From contig JAAVFV010000009.1 in NCBI GenBank assembly GCA_014800525.1, positions 1-64,000 on the forward strand: a stretch of DNA of 64,000 nucleotides, in the 5' to 3' direction. A model generated the notes under the pieces. The model searched no databases. It worked only from the letters and a program-made list of their open reading frames with translations, and was not told where the DNA came from. Positions 1-9,427 of this stretch are shown here, one piece after another (position 1 is the first letter of the stretch; each line of letters opens with the position of its first letter). The translations under genes were made by a program, and so were the position numbers. The DNA comes from Bacteroidales bacterium (lineage in GTDB: Bacteria; Bacteroidota; Bacteroidia; Bacteroidales; Muribaculaceae).

Positions 1-199
1 ATTGAAGTCGTTTAAACTTATTTTTTATTCACATTTGCGAGAGATTTTTGAGCTGATTTCGTCACTCGAAGAGGTAGCAACCTCTCGGTTGGTACCGATG
101 AGAGGGGCGGAAGCAGTCAAAAAGATCCGCAAAGAGGAATAAAAGAATGAAGAATATACCTAATTTTAACATTCGTAAATTAGTTTAAACGACTTCATT
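1..199. repeat. Candidate MITE-like element with 18-bp terminal inverted repeats
   Basis: The first 18 bases and bases 182-199 form an inverted repeat with 17 of 18 positions matching (core GTTTAAACGACTTCA). Between them lie two overlapping short hairpins: AGAGGT/ACCTCT near 69-85 and CTCT..GGT/ACC..GAGAG near 81-106. No open frame of useful length or similarity is evident. The size and terminal repeats fit a non-autonomous element or a large transcribed hairpin downstream of htpG. The left end coincides with the window edge, so the true boundary is unknown. Confidence 0.35.
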
Positions 200-217
200 A
201 GTATCATTCAAAAGAGA

Positions 218-2251
218 TTACTTGTCAAGGAGGGATACCGAACGGCGGATGAAATCTGACAGAGCTTCACCCTTCAGAAGACCGGATTGGAGAAGAGCAA
301 GATCAATGATCTGCTTTACTACGGTCTGCTTGTCGGCATATTCCTTAATGATGCCTTCCTCCCGTTCACGGTTTTTCTTCACCTTCTCTTCGAGTTCGGC
401 CGATTGCTTTTTGTCGGTCTCCGAAGTTTTAGAGCGGAGTTCCTCAATCTGCTTATTATCAGCATCAATCTCCTCACGGATAGGTTTCACAACCTCACCG
501 ACCGTCTTATCAGCATCCTCAAGAATCTTCTTTACCGCAGGCTGCTCAGTATTGACCACCAGTGAATACATATCCGGCATATCACCATAGAAATTCATAC
601 CAGGCTGCATGGCTGCCATATCCTTCATACGGCGCATCATCTCATTGCGTGTCACAGTGGCCGGAGCGTCCTTCTCTGTCAAGGCTGCATACTCCACAAT
701 GAAATTAGTCTTCTCCATCTGAGGAATCTCTGCGCGGAATATACCGGTCAGAATATCAGCCTGTAGAGCACTGAGTCCGGAATCTTTTGCATCAGCCTTA
801 TTGATGAGACGCTCGGGAGTATCTGAATCGACACGCACGAAACGTACCTTCTCAAGCTTGCTTTCCAACAGACCGATCACATGCTGGTCGAGCTGACCAT
901 CGAGCAGAAGAACATTATAGCCCTTCTCCTCAGCTGCCTGAATGTAGGAATGCTGAGCGGTCTTATCGGTAGCGTAGAGATATACCACAGTGCCCTCCTT
1001 ATCGGTCTGGTTGGCCTCAACGAGAGTGCGGTATTCCTCAAGGGTATAATAATTACCGTTCACATCCTTCAGGAGGAAGAATTTACGTGCTGATTCGAAG
1101 AACTTCTCATCAGTCAGCATACCATATTTGATGAAGACCTCGATGTCGTCCCATTTCTGTTCGAACCCCTTACGGTCGTTCTTGAACATCTTATCGAGTT
1201 TCTCAGCTACCTTCTTTGAGATGTAAGAAGAAATTTTCTTCACCTGCTGATCGGCCTGCAGATAGCTTCGGCTCACATTAAGAGGAATATCCGGAGAATC
1301 GATCACACCCTGCATCAGCATCATAAATTCAGGCACCACGCCCTCCACCTGATCAGTGACATAGACCTGATTGCAGTAGAGCTGAATACGGTTACGCTGG
1401 AGATCGATGTTGCTCTTCACTTTCGGGAAGTAAAGAATACCGGTAAGGTTGAAGGGATAATCCACATTCAGATGGATCCAGAACATCGGATCTTCCTGAC
1501 CGGGCTGGAGCTCATGATAGAATTCGAGATAATCCTTATCTGTGAGTTCCGACGGCTTTTTTGTCCATAATGGTTCTGTGGAGTTTACCACGAGATTCTT
1601 ATCCGTATCCACATACTTGCCATCCTTCCATTCCTTCACCTTGCCGCTGATTACGGGTACAGGGAGGAAACGGCAATATTTCTTCAGAAGCGTATCGATA
1701 CGGGATTGCTCAAGGAATTCCTTGGACTCATCGTCGATATAAAGAATTATATCTGTGCCTCGTTCGGTCTTGTCGATTTCCGACATCTCATATTCCGGAC
1801 TGCCGTCGCAGACCCATTGCACGCCTTTCGCCCCTTCCTTATATGAGAGAGAACGTATTTCAACCTTCTTGGACACCATGAAGGCTGAATAAAAACCAAG
1901 ACCGAAATGGCCTATGATTGAATTGGCAGTATCCTTATATTTCTGGAGGAATTCTTCCGCACCTGAGAATGCTATCTGATTGATGTATTTATTGATATCA
2001 TCGGCATCCATACCGATACCATGATCGGATATGGTGAGCGTGCCGGCTTCTTTATCCACCTTCACGCGCACATCCATCTCGCCGAGTTCTCCCTTGAACT
2101 CTCCGAAAGAGGCCAGGGTCTTCAGCTTCTGAGTGGCATCAATAGCGTTCGATACGAGCTCGCGGAGGAAAATTTCATGATCGCTGTAAAGGAATTTCTT
2201 AATAACGGGGAATATATTTTCAGTAGTAACCCCAATTTTACCTGTAGTCAT
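218..2251 (-). CDS. htpG: Molecular chaperone HtpG (Hsp90)
   Basis: Bacterial Hsp90, a cytosolic ATP-dependent dimeric chaperone. The N-terminal GHKL ATPase shows LRELVSNAIDA (helix with the catalytic Glu and the Mg-binding Asn), DHGIGM and GHFGLGFYSAFM. A middle domain follows with the conserved segment around NVSRSYLQ near residue 330. The C-terminal dimerisation part carries a charged insertion near residues 600-640 (many Glu/Lys), which makes the protein longer (677 aa) than the 620-odd residues of Proteobacteria, as is usual in Bacteroidetes. The start MTTGKIGVTTENIFPVIKKF matches the family start. It is transcribed leftward, with no partner gene in the same operon downstream. Confidence 0.97.
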   Translation of the reverse strand: MTTGKIGVTTENIFPVIKKFLYSDHEIFLRELVSNAIDATQKLKTLASFGEFKGELGEMDVRVKVDKEAGTLTISDHGIGMDADDINKYINQIAFSGAEEFLQKYKDTANSIIGHFGLGFYSAFMVSKKVEIRSLSYKEGAKGVQWVCDGSPEYEMSEIDKTERGTDIILYIDDESKEFLEQSRIDTLLKKYCRFLPVPVISGKVKEWKDGKYVDTDKNLVVNSTEPLWTKKPSELTDKDYLEFYHELQPGQEDPMFWIHLNVDYPFNLTGILYFPKVKSNIDLQRNRIQLYCNQVYVTDQVEGVVPEFMMLMQGVIDSPDIPLNVSRSYLQADQQVKKISSYISKKVAEKLDKMFKNDRKGFEQKWDDIEVFIKYGMLTDEKFFESARKFFLLKDVNGNYYTLEEYRTLVEANQTDKEGTVVYLYATDKTAQHSYIQAAEEKGYNVLLLDGQLDQHVIGLLESKLEKVRFVRVDSDTPERLINKADAKDSGLSALQADILTGIFRAEIPQMEKTNFIVEYAALTEKDAPATVTRNEMMRRMKDMAAMQPGMNFYGDMPDMYSLVVNTEQPAVKKILEDADKTVGEVVKPIREEIDADNKQIEELRSKTSETDKKQSAELEEKVKKNREREEGIIKEYADKQTVVKQIIDLALLQSGLLKGEALSDFIRRSVSLLDK

Positions 2252-2359
2252 ATTAGTGATTTCTATCTATTGTAATCTTACAATGTCGGTATCACCGACT
2301 TCTATAGATATAACACATATCGTGCCAATCAGGTTTTATACTTCATGTATGTCCGAGTC

Positions 2360-3619
2360 TTATTCGAAGCGCATCGTCACTGCAGGGCTGATTCGCGCGG
2401 CAAAGAGAGAGGGGAGAATCAGAGTGAGCCATATGATGAAGAGTACACCGGCATTGAGAATCGCAAAACCTTCCCAGCTGAAATGCACCGGAACGTAATC
2501 AATATAATAGGCATCCGGATCGAGCGGCAGGAAATGATAGCGTTTCTGTGCGTATAGAAAACATAACATCAGCAGATTTCCGATAAGCATTCCGGTGATT
2601 GCTATTCTTAAAGCAAGCCAGATGAATGTGGAGCGTACTTCCCGTTTCGAAGCTCCCAAGGCCCGGATTATGCCTATAAACCGTTTTTTATCGAGAATGA
2701 TTATCAGCATGGCCGAGATGAGAGTGACACAGGCCACGAATGTCATCAACACGATAATCACCACTACATTCGTATCCAGCATCGTAAGCCAGCGGAAATA
2801 TCCGGCTCCCTGGTTCAGAGCGTTGTCCACCTGATAAGGGCGATAGATCAATCCTTCGGCAGTCCCTTCGATAAGGCGTTGCTGCAATCTTTGGGAATAC
2901 TCCGTCAGACGGGAGAAATCATTGGTTGTGATTCTTATGGCAGTTCCCTCGGTGTTCTGGAGGGCTCCGAGTTGTTGGATCAGACGCAGATCTCCGTAAA
3001 TATAGGCATTATCGTAAACATTGAAATGCGAATTATAGATACCCTTCACACGCAGCGGCCTGACTCGGAGTTCATCATTTAGAAAATAGGTGTTGATCTT
3101 ATCTCCGGGCCGGAGATTAAGTTCATTGGCAGTTTTCCTTGAGATGAGTATTTCCAATGAGGCTGTATCAGTATCTTCCTTGGGCTTGGCCATAAAGGAG
3201 GGTAGCGCACCCTCTTCAAGGGTGGATTGGAGGAATGATGAAGTATTGGAATCTGCCGCACTTTTAAGGTATACCCCTTTGAAAGCCTCGGTGGTCTTCA
3301 TGATGGCCGGGATAGCTGCCTCAACCCCGATATCCGAGATATAATCTTCTCCCTTAAGGAGTTGGGATAGACCGGGAGTGAGCGATACGATATTCGACTC
3401 ATTCACCGGATCGGAAAGCGCATAAAGAGTGATATGGGAATTAAAACCGATTATACGGTCGCGGATCTCGCGTTGAAAGCCTGTAACTATAGCAATCGCA
3501 CCGATCATCACGGCTATGGAAAGGGCCACGGCTATGATAGCCACCCTAATGGCCGGTGCCTTGCGTTTACCTTCAGAGCCAAGGGAGAGTCTACGCCCCA
3601 GATAGAATGATAAACTCAT
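2360..3619 (-). CDS. FtsX-like ABC transporter permease (LolC/LolE-type)
   Basis: Inner-membrane permease with the MacB/FtsX layout: one transmembrane helix at about residues 25-48, a large periplasmic domain (about 50-285), then three helices near 288-312, 340-360 and 385-410. The N-terminal MSLSFYLGRRL and the cytoplasmic tail ending in SPAVTMRFE are typical of lipoprotein-releasing LolC/LolE subunits, which pass lipoproteins to the outer-membrane carrier. The length (419 aa) is normal. No ATPase gene adjoins it, so the ATPase partner must be encoded elsewhere, and another FtsX-family role is possible. A good promoter lies just upstream. Confidence 0.88.
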   Translation of the reverse strand: MSLSFYLGRRLSLGSEGKRKAPAIRVAIIAVALSIAVMIGAIAIVTGFQREIRDRIIGFNSHITLYALSDPVNESNIVSLTPGLSQLLKGEDYISDIGVEAAIPAIMKTTEAFKGVYLKSAADSNTSSFLQSTLEEGALPSFMAKPKEDTDTASLEILISRKTANELNLRPGDKINTYFLNDELRVRPLRVKGIYNSHFNVYDNAYIYGDLRLIQQLGALQNTEGTAIRITTNDFSRLTEYSQRLQQRLIEGTAEGLIYRPYQVDNALNQGAGYFRWLTMLDTNVVVIIVLMTFVACVTLISAMLIIILDKKRFIGIIRALGASKREVRSTFIWLALRIAITGMLIGNLLMLCFLYAQKRYHFLPLDPDAYYIDYVPVHFSWEGFAILNAGVLFIIWLTLILPSLFAARISPAVTMRFE

Positions 3620-3651
3620 TATTATTTTAAAGGATAAAGATTTAAAGTCTG

Positions 3652-3682
3652 CAAATATAATTTATAATTCCATTTCATCAAA
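3652..3682 (-). promoter_or_regulatory. Bacteroidetes-type promoter of the LolC/E-type permease gene
   Basis: Read leftward, the sequence shows a -33 TTTG (3679-3682) and a -7 TATATTTG (3652-3659) with a 19-bp spacer. This matches the TTTG/TAnnTTTG consensus. The start codon lies about 33 bp downstream. Confidence 0.65.
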
Positions 3683-3685
3683 ATA

Positions 3686-3703
3686 AGTTTAGACAACTTC
3701 ATT
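3686..3703. repeat. Recurring 18-bp motif AGTTTAGACAACTTCATT
   Basis: The same 18-mer occurs again at 29328-29345, and a two-base variant sits at 182-199 with its inverse at 1-18. This copy lies between the divergent permease and serine acetyltransferase genes, just upstream of the permease -33 box. It may be a regulatory site or the end of a small repeat family. Confidence 0.4.
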
Positions 3704-3745
3704 GCAAGGAGTAGAACCGGATTATGCTTATTCATGAGAAATGCT

Positions 3746-3753
3746 TATCTTTG
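3746..3753 (+). promoter_or_regulatory. Probable -7 box upstream of serine acetyltransferase
   Basis: TATCTTTG fits the TAnnTTTG -7 consensus and lies 83 bp before the start codon. No good -33 TTTG is visible at the expected distance, so this is only a partial promoter match. Confidence 0.4.
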
Positions 3754-3835
3754 TGAGAAGAGACAGATGGGACGGGGGAGAAGGAAGAGGAATTTGAAAT
3801 AGGAGAGGGGTGTTGGGTAGAAATAAAGATAGAAT

Positions 3836-4753
3836 ATGACTGAAGAATTAAGAGCCGAGCGAGAGGAACTGCTGACTGAGACTGTCGGCCTTCTCACCGA
3901 CCAAAGTGAAGTGGAGAAACGCATGGCTCCCTGCGGAACGGGTACTTTCCCGTATGTTCCTGCTCTGCGGGAAATGATAGATATCGCGCGGAGGGTGATC
4001 TTTTATGATTTTCTCGACCGCCGGCGTAACACTCAGGCTGCCCGCACATATACCATCGGAGCCGGAGTGGAGAATATATTCAATATTCTCCGTAAGGAGA
4101 TACGTCAGGCGATCACATTTGAGAGTTGCCCTGACTGCGAGAATTCCGAGATCCGCGCCGCACGTCTCGCTATGGATTTCATCCGACAGATACCGGAGAT
4201 CAAACGTATCCTCTTCACCGATGTCCAGGCAATGTATGAAAACGATCCGGCAGTAGACAATTTCGGAGAGATCGTGCTAAGCTATCCCGTAATCAATGCC
4301 ATGCTTCATTACCGTATCGCGCATGCTCTGTTGCAGGTGGGGGTTCCCGTGATTCCACGTCTGCTTACCGAACTTGCCCACTCTCAGACCGGAATCGACA
4401 TCAACCCCGGCGCAAGTATCGGAGAGCATTTCGCCATCGACCACGGCACAGGAGTGGTGATAGGACAGACCTGTATAATAGGCCATCATGTGACCCTATA
4501 TCAGGGAGTGACGCTGGGAGCCAAAAACTTTACGCTCGATGCCGACGGGCATCCGGTCAATGTTCCCAGACATCCGATAATCGAGGATAATGTCACCATC
4601 TATGCCAATGCCTCTATTCTGGGTCGCATCACGGTGGGGAGAGATTCCATAATCGGAGGCAATGTATGGCTCACATATTCCGTACCCCCGGGGTCACGGA
4701 TCATGCAACGCAAGGCAATCTCCTCATCCTTCACCGACGGAGGAGGAATCTGA
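3836..4753 (+). CDS. cysE: Serine O-acetyltransferase
   Basis: Transfers acetyl from acetyl-CoA to L-serine, giving O-acetylserine for cysteine synthesis. The helical N-terminal half contains the family segment INAMLHYRIAHALL (about residues 155-168). The C-terminal half is a left-handed beta-helix of hexapeptide repeats with DINPGASIGEHFAIDHG (catalytic His) and LYQGVTLGAKNF. The length (305 aa) fits the long plant/Bacteroidetes form. It stands alone, divergent from the permease gene, with the glycine cleavage cluster downstream. Both deal with serine/glycine metabolism, but a 235-bp leader separates them. Confidence 0.93.
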   Translation: MTEELRAEREELLTETVGLLTDQSEVEKRMAPCGTGTFPYVPALREMIDIARRVIFYDFLDRRRNTQAARTYTIGAGVENIFNILRKEIRQAITFESCPDCENSEIRAARLAMDFIRQIPEIKRILFTDVQAMYENDPAVDNFGEIVLSYPVINAMLHYRIAHALLQVGVPVIPRLLTELAHSQTGIDINPGASIGEHFAIDHGTGVVIGQTCIIGHHVTLYQGVTLGAKNFTLDADGHPVNVPRHPIIEDNVTIYANASILGRITVGRDSIIGGNVWLTYSVPPGSRIMQRKAISSSFTDGGGI

Positions 4754-4859
4754 GGTAAGACCTGAGTCTAAGATAGGAGCTCAGAAAAATATTTTGAAAA
4801 ATTTTTTCGAATAAATTAGCATAGTTTGAGCGGCTTTATTAATTTTACTATAAGAAGTT

Positions 4860-4988
4860 GAAGAGGCCGACTTTAGGGAGTCGGATCAAAGACTGCAAAC
4901 TGATTAACCGACAAACGAGGTGGCCGAAAGATCCGATGAGCCGGAAAGGCAAGATGAGGATGCCAGCTTAGAAATCTAATTAACCAAG
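4860..4988 (+). promoter_or_regulatory. Structured leader of the gcvT transcript (candidate cis-regulatory RNA)
   Basis: The leader can fold in two incompatible ways. CCGACT (4867-4872) pairs with AGTCGG (4879-4884) as a local hairpin, while TCGGATC (4881-4887) is also a perfect complement of GATCCGA (4930-4936). The helices share TCGG, so only one can form. Further hairpins are GCC/GGC near 4940-4950 and GGCA/TGCC near 4948-4964. No terminator T-run is present, so any control would act on translation or stability. It does not match the glycine-riboswitch consensus as I know it. The position before gcvT makes an amino-acid or folate-linked role plausible but unproven. Confidence 0.4.
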
Positions 4989-6083
4989 ATGGAAGAAACA
5001 CTACAGAAAACGTGTCTCCACGACCGTCATGTGGCCCTTGGGGCCTTGATGTCGCCTTTCGGCGGCTTTGATATGCCTATACAATATGCAGGCATCACCG
5101 AAGAGCATAATGCCGTACGCGGCAATGTGGGCGTCTTTGATGTAAGCCACATGGGTGAGGTCCGCGTAAAGGGCCCTCAGGCATGCGAATTCGTAAATCA
5201 TATTTTCACCAACGATGTGACCGGAGCTCCCGACGGCCAGATTTTCTATGGCATGATGTGTCATGAGAATGGCGGCGTGGTCGATGATCTTCTCGTATAT
5301 AAAGTGAATGATGAGGAATACTTCCTGGTGATAAATGCATCAAATATCGCTAAAGACGTGGCATGGATCTTTAAGAATGCCGAGGGATACGATATCACCG
5401 TGACAGACGAGAGTCCGCTTTACGGAGAGGTAGCAATCCAGGGTCCGAAGGCGGAGGAGACTGTTGAGAAAGTGTTGGGTATTCCGGTAGAGGATATTGT
5501 ATTTTATACATTCCGCATATTTGATCTTGATGGCGAGAAAGTGATCGTATCCCGCACAGGCTATACCGGCGAGGACGGCTTTGAGATCTATGGTTCTCAT
5601 GATTTCACACGTAAGGTATGGGACAAACTGATGGAAGCCGGGGTGCAACCCTGCGGACTCGGCTGTCGCGACACACTCCGTTTTGAGGTCGGCCTCCCTC
5701 TCTATGGCGATGAGCTGGCAGATGATATCACTCCCCTTGAGGCAAGCCTAAGCATTTTTGTGAAGCTCGACAAACCCGAATTCATCGGTAAAGAGGCTCT
5801 CGCAGCTCAGAAAGCTGAAGGCGTGAAACGCCGTATCGTCGGTATCGAACTTGAGGGAAATGCAATCCCCCGTCATGGTTATCCGGTGGAAGTGAACGGT
5901 GAGAAAGTCGGAGAAATCACCACAGGCTATCGTTCGATCTCGACCGGCAAGAGCGTGGCAATGGCCATGATCGATAAGCCATACGATAAGCTTGGCACCG
6001 AAGTGGAGGTCCGTATCCGCAAGAAGACCTTCCCGGCAAAGGTGGTCAAGAAACGTTTCTACGAAAAGAATTATAAGAAATAA
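4989..6083 (+). CDS. gcvT: Glycine cleavage system T protein (aminomethyltransferase)
   Basis: Takes the aminomethyl group from lipoyl-H protein to tetrahydrofolate, giving 5,10-methylene-THF and ammonia. The N-terminal [32 protein letters not shown] and the NDV stretch (folate-binding catalytic Asp region) are diagnostic. [14 protein letters not shown] near residue 190 and the C-terminal barrel with [11 protein letters not shown] are also typical. The length (364 aa) is standard. It is the first gene of the gcv cluster, followed after 72 bp by gcvH. It starts at the ATG right after the structured leader. Confidence 0.97.
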   Translation: MEETLQKTCLHDRHVALGALMSPFGGFDMPIQYAGITEEHNAVRGNVGVFDVSHMGEVRVKGPQACEFVNHIFTNDVTGAPDGQIFYGMMCHENGGVVDDLLVYKVNDEEYFLVINASNIAKDVAWIFKNAEGYDITVTDESPLYGEVAIQGPKAEETVEKVLGIPVEDIVFYTFRIFDLDGEKVIVSRTGYTGEDGFEIYGSHDFTRKVWDKLMEAGVQPCGLGCRDTLRFEVGLPLYGDELADDITPLEASLSIFVKLDKPEFIGKEALAAQKAEGVKRRIVGIELEGNAIPRHGYPVEVNGEKVGEITTGYRSISTGKSVAMAMIDKPYDKLGTEVEVRIRKKTFPAKVVKKRFYEKNYKK

Positions 6084-6124
6084 CAACCCTCCGTGGGACA
6101 CAATCCCGATGAGGAAATAACAGC

Positions 6125-6149
6125 AAATACATTAAGCAAATACATTAAA
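6125..6149 (+). repeat. Two tandem copies of AAATACATTAA before gcvH
   Basis: An 11-base unit occurs twice, separated by GC, in the gap between gcvT and the gcvH start codon. It may simply be an AT-rich translation-initiation region; no function can be read from it. Confidence 0.4.
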
Positions 6150-6155
6150 AGACAT

Positions 6156-6536
6156 ATGAGCAAGATTGAAGAAGGCCTCCGCTATGCGGAGTCACACGAA
6201 TGGGTGAAGGTAGAGGGCGATATCGCCGTAATCGGAATCAGCGACTACGCACAGCATGCACTTGGAAATATCGTATACGTTGACCTTCCTGAGGTTGGCG
6301 ACGAAGTAGAGGCAGGTGAGGATTTCGGTGCAGTTGAGTCTGTAAAGGCTGCAAGCGACCTTATCAGCCCCGTATCCGGAGAGGTGGTGGAAGTGAATTC
6401 CGAACTCGAAGATAAGCCCGAAGCTATCAACGAGAATGCTTTCGGATGCTGGATCATCAAGGTGAAGATGTCGGATCCCGCTGAGATCGATGCCCTTCTT
6501 GACGCAGCTGCTTATGCAAAGCTCTGTGAGGAGTAA
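6156..6536 (+). CDS. gcvH: Glycine cleavage system H protein (lipoyl carrier)
   Basis: Small lipoylated shuttle protein that carries the aminomethyl group between P, T and L proteins. The lipoyl domain shows the attachment site in DFGAVESVKAASDL (lysine in ESVKA) and the family start YAESHEWVKVEGD. I chose the ATG at 6156, giving 126 aa, because the in-frame codons upstream (from 6093) add 21 residues with no family similarity and run through an AT-rich tandem repeat. It is followed by a strong terminator, so gcvT-gcvH probably form one transcript. Confidence 0.97.
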   Translation: MSKIEEGLRYAESHEWVKVEGDIAVIGISDYAQHALGNIVYVDLPEVGDEVEAGEDFGAVESVKAASDLISPVSGEVVEVNSELEDKPEAINENAFGCWIIKVKMSDPAEIDALLDAAAYAKLCEE

Positions 6537-6551
6537 TTAATTCCTGCTAAT

Positions 6552-6593
6552 AGCCTGCCGGCATAGCCAGAAGCCATGCCGACAGGCTTTTTT
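6552..6593 (+). terminator. Rho-independent terminator after gcvH
   Basis: AGCCTGCCGGCAT pairs with ATGCCGACAGGCT (one bulge), followed by TTTTTT. It separates gcvT-gcvH from gcvPA, so the P-protein genes may be transcribed separately or by read-through. Confidence 0.85.
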
Positions 6594-6615
6594 CAAATCA
6601 TCTAACCTGACTGCA

Positions 6616-7938
6616 ATGAGCAATCGATATATTCCCCACACCCCGGAAGATATCCGGGCGATGCTTGATAAAATCGGAGTGGAGAAGGTCGACGACCTTT
6701 TCGCCGATATCCCGGCGGAGGTGATATTCAAAGATGAATATGATATTCCTTCCGCAATGTCGGAGATAGAGCTCCGACGCCATTTCCGCGATCTTGCTTC
6801 CAAGACCCGCCGCCTCACAGTGTTCGGCGGCAACGGTGTGTATGATCATTATACTCCTTCCGTGATTCCTCATCTTCTGGAACGCAGCGAGTTTTATACC
6901 TCCTATACTCCGTATCAGCCGGAGATTTCACAGGGCACTCTCCAGTATATCTTTGAATATCAGAGCATGATAAGTGAGCTCACCGGTATGGAATGCACCA
7001 ATGCTTCCATGTACGACGGTGCCACTGCCACTGCCGAGGCTGCCTTTATGATGGTGGCATCGGCAAAGAAGAAAAACCGTGTGCTGATGTCAGCCACACT
7101 TCATGCTCATGTGCAGAAGGTGGTGAAGACATATCTCGGTTTCCATGGCGTGGATCTCACTGTAATTCCCGAGAAGGATGGAGTGACCGACCTTGATGCA
7201 ATGAAAGGCGAGCTGGAGAAAGGAGATGTGGCCGGAGCTATTTTCGCTTCTCCGAATCGCTACGGAATTATCGAAGACTATACCGGAGTGGCCGAAACGC
7301 TTCATGCCTCCAAGGCACTGATGTGTATCAATGCCGATCCCTCGACATTGGCTGTATTGCGCACTCCTGCTGAATGGGATGCTGATATTGCCTGTGGCGA
7401 TGGGCAGTCGCTCGGTATGCCGATGCAGTTCGGCGGCCCGTATTTAGGCTATCTCTCCTGCCGTCAGTCGTTGATCCGCAAGATGCCGGGTCGTGTGGTG
7501 GGTGCCACAACGGATGCATCCGGCAAGCGTTGCTTCGTTCTCACTCTCCAGGCTCGTGAGCAGCATATCCGTCGTGAGAAGGCCACAAGTAATATCTGCT
7601 CCAACCAGAGTCTGATGGCACTCTATGCCACTATCTATCTCGCTCTGATGGGAGAGAAGGGCCTCATTGAGGTGAATGAGATGTCGGTAGCCGGGGCTCA
7701 TTATCTCCACGACCGTCTGATCGAGTCGGGCAAGTTCACCGATGTCTATGACAAGCCGTTCCTTAAGGAATTTGTGGTAAAAACCGATCTTGATATTGAG
7801 GCAGTGAATAAGAAGCTTCTTGAGAATGGAATCATGGGCGGTATCTCTCTGGGAGACGGACGTGTGATGTTTGCCGTTACCGAGCAGCGTACGAAAGAGG
7901 AAATCGATAGATTGATCACACTAATGCTGGAGGCCTGA
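6616..7938 (+). CDS. gcvPA: Glycine dehydrogenase (decarboxylating) subunit 1
   Basis: N-terminal half of a split P protein, which decarboxylates glycine with pyridoxal phosphate and loads the aminomethyl group on H protein. The family start MSNRYIPHTPEDIRAMLDKI, the segments TPYQPEISQG and NASMYDGATATAEA, and the length (440 aa) fit the GcvPA subunit. The catalytic PLP lysine is on the partner subunit. Only 4 bp separate it from gcvPB, which fits co-translation of the two halves. Confidence 0.96.
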   Translation: MSNRYIPHTPEDIRAMLDKIGVEKVDDLFADIPAEVIFKDEYDIPSAMSEIELRRHFRDLASKTRRLTVFGGNGVYDHYTPSVIPHLLERSEFYTSYTPYQPEISQGTLQYIFEYQSMISELTGMECTNASMYDGATATAEAAFMMVASAKKKNRVLMSATLHAHVQKVVKTYLGFHGVDLTVIPEKDGVTDLDAMKGELEKGDVAGAIFASPNRYGIIEDYTGVAETLHASKALMCINADPSTLAVLRTPAEWDADIACGDGQSLGMPMQFGGPYLGYLSCRQSLIRKMPGRVVGATTDASGKRCFVLTLQAREQHIRREKATSNICSNQSLMALYATIYLALMGEKGLIEVNEMSVAGAHYLHDRLIESGKFTDVYDKPFLKEFVVKTDLDIEAVNKKLLENGIMGGISLGDGRVMFAVTEQRTKEEIDRLITLMLEA

Positions 7939-7942
7939 AGAA

Positions 7943-9406
7943 ATGAAAAATTACGACAAACTGATTTTTGAGGTTTCAAAACCGGGCCGTAAGGGCTATG
8001 AACTTCCTGCGGCTAAGCTTGAGGCAGACGGACTCAAGGGTATTCCCGCAGATCTGCTTCGCAAGAAAGCTCCGGAACTTCCGGAGGTGAGCGAGCTTGA
8101 TGTGGTTCGTCATTATACGAATCTTTCGAATAAGAACTTCGGAGTCGACACCGGTTTCTACCCTTTGGGCAGCTGCACGATGAAGTACAATCCGAAGATC
8201 AATGAGGAGCTGGCTGCCATGCCTGAATTTGCGGCTCTCCATCCGGCCCAGGATGAGGAATCGCTCCAGGGTGCCCTCGAACTCTATTATAATCTCCAGA
8301 AGGCATTGAGCAATATCGCCGGACTCGCCGAGTTCACTCTCAATCCGTATGCCGGTGCACATGGTGAGCTTACGGGTCTGATGGTGATGCGTCAGTATCA
8401 TAAGAGCCGTGGCGACCATAAGCGCACCAAGGTGATTGTTCCCGATACGGCTCACGGCACAAATCCGGCTTCCGCCATGGTGGCCGGTCTGGAAGTGGTG
8501 GAAGTGAAATCCAAGCCTAACGGGTCGATCGATGTGGAGGATCTCAAACCATTGCTCGATGATACCGTTGCCGGAATCATGATGACCAATCCCAATACAG
8601 TCGGTATGTTTGAGACCGATATCGTGGAGATTGCTGATCTTGTGCATAAAGCCGGAGGTCTTCTCTATTACGATGGAGCGAATCTGAATCCGATGTTAGG
8701 TAAGGTCCGTCCCGGGGATATGGGCTTTGATATCATGCATATCAACCTTCATAAGACATTCTCCACTCCTCATGGTGGTGGCGGCCCGGGTTCGGGTCCG
8801 GTCGGTGTGGCTGCACATCTTGTCGATCTTCTGCCCAATCCGAGAGTGGTGAAAGATGCGGATGGTAAATTCCATATTCAGACTAATGATAAATCACTGG
8901 GAAGCATTTCATCTTTCCTCGGCAATTTCGGAGTGATGATGAAGGCTTATGCCTATATTCTCTCTCTGGGTAAGGAGAATATACGTCTTGTCGGCCCGAT
9001 GGCTACATTGAATGCCAATTATATCAAGGAAAATCTTAAGGATGATTTCCTTCTCCCGATTGAGGGTGCATGCAAGCATGAGTTTGTATTTGATGGTCTG
9101 AAGGATAAGTCGACAGGAGTGACCACGCTCAATGTTGCGAAGCGTCTGCTTGATTATGGATTCCATTCTCCGACAATCTATTTCCCGCTGCTCTTCCACG
9201 AGGCTCTGATGATCGAGCCTACCGAGACCGAGAGTAAGGAGACTCTGGATGAGTTTATCGAGGTGATGCATAAGGTTGCAAAAGAGGCACGCGAGAATCC
9301 GGAAGTAGTGAAGGGTGCTCCACACACCACTCCTATCTCACATCCTGATGAAACCACAGCCGCCAAGAAGCCTATCCTTTCGTATAAGGCAATGAAGCAG
9401 GCATAA
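7943..9406 (+). CDS. gcvPB: Glycine dehydrogenase (decarboxylating) subunit 2
   Basis: C-terminal, PLP-binding half of the split P protein. FYPLGSCTMKYNPK near residue 75, TNPNTVGMFE near 215 and the cofactor lysine in NLHKTFSTPHGGGGPG near 275 are characteristic. The length (487 aa) is normal. It works as a heterotetramer with the gcvPA product. A terminator follows before lpdA. Confidence 0.97.
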   Translation: MKNYDKLIFEVSKPGRKGYELPAAKLEADGLKGIPADLLRKKAPELPEVSELDVVRHYTNLSNKNFGVDTGFYPLGSCTMKYNPKINEELAAMPEFAALHPAQDEESLQGALELYYNLQKALSNIAGLAEFTLNPYAGAHGELTGLMVMRQYHKSRGDHKRTKVIVPDTAHGTNPASAMVAGLEVVEVKSKPNGSIDVEDLKPLLDDTVAGIMMTNPNTVGMFETDIVEIADLVHKAGGLLYYDGANLNPMLGKVRPGDMGFDIMHINLHKTFSTPHGGGGPGSGPVGVAAHLVDLLPNPRVVKDADGKFHIQTNDKSLGSISSFLGNFGVMMKAYAYILSLGKENIRLVGPMATLNANYIKENLKDDFLLPIEGACKHEFVFDGLKDKSTGVTTLNVAKRLLDYGFHSPTIYFPLLFHEALMIEPTETESKETLDEFIEVMHKVAKEARENPEVVKGAPHTTPISHPDETTAAKKPILSYKAMKQA

Positions 9407-9427
9407 ATAGATAAATATAACAGAAGA

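Noticed and set aside
4925-4965. Hammerhead ribozyme in the gcvT leader (GATGAG ... GAAA pattern)
   Set aside because: The core would need CUGAUGA followed by a stem and GAA with correct flanking stems. Here the sequence is CCGATGAG and the required stem I/III pairings are not present.
6093-6155. 21-residue extension of the H protein
   Set aside because: It is not conserved in GcvH and runs through an AT-rich tandem repeat; the ATG at 6156 gives the standard 126 aa.
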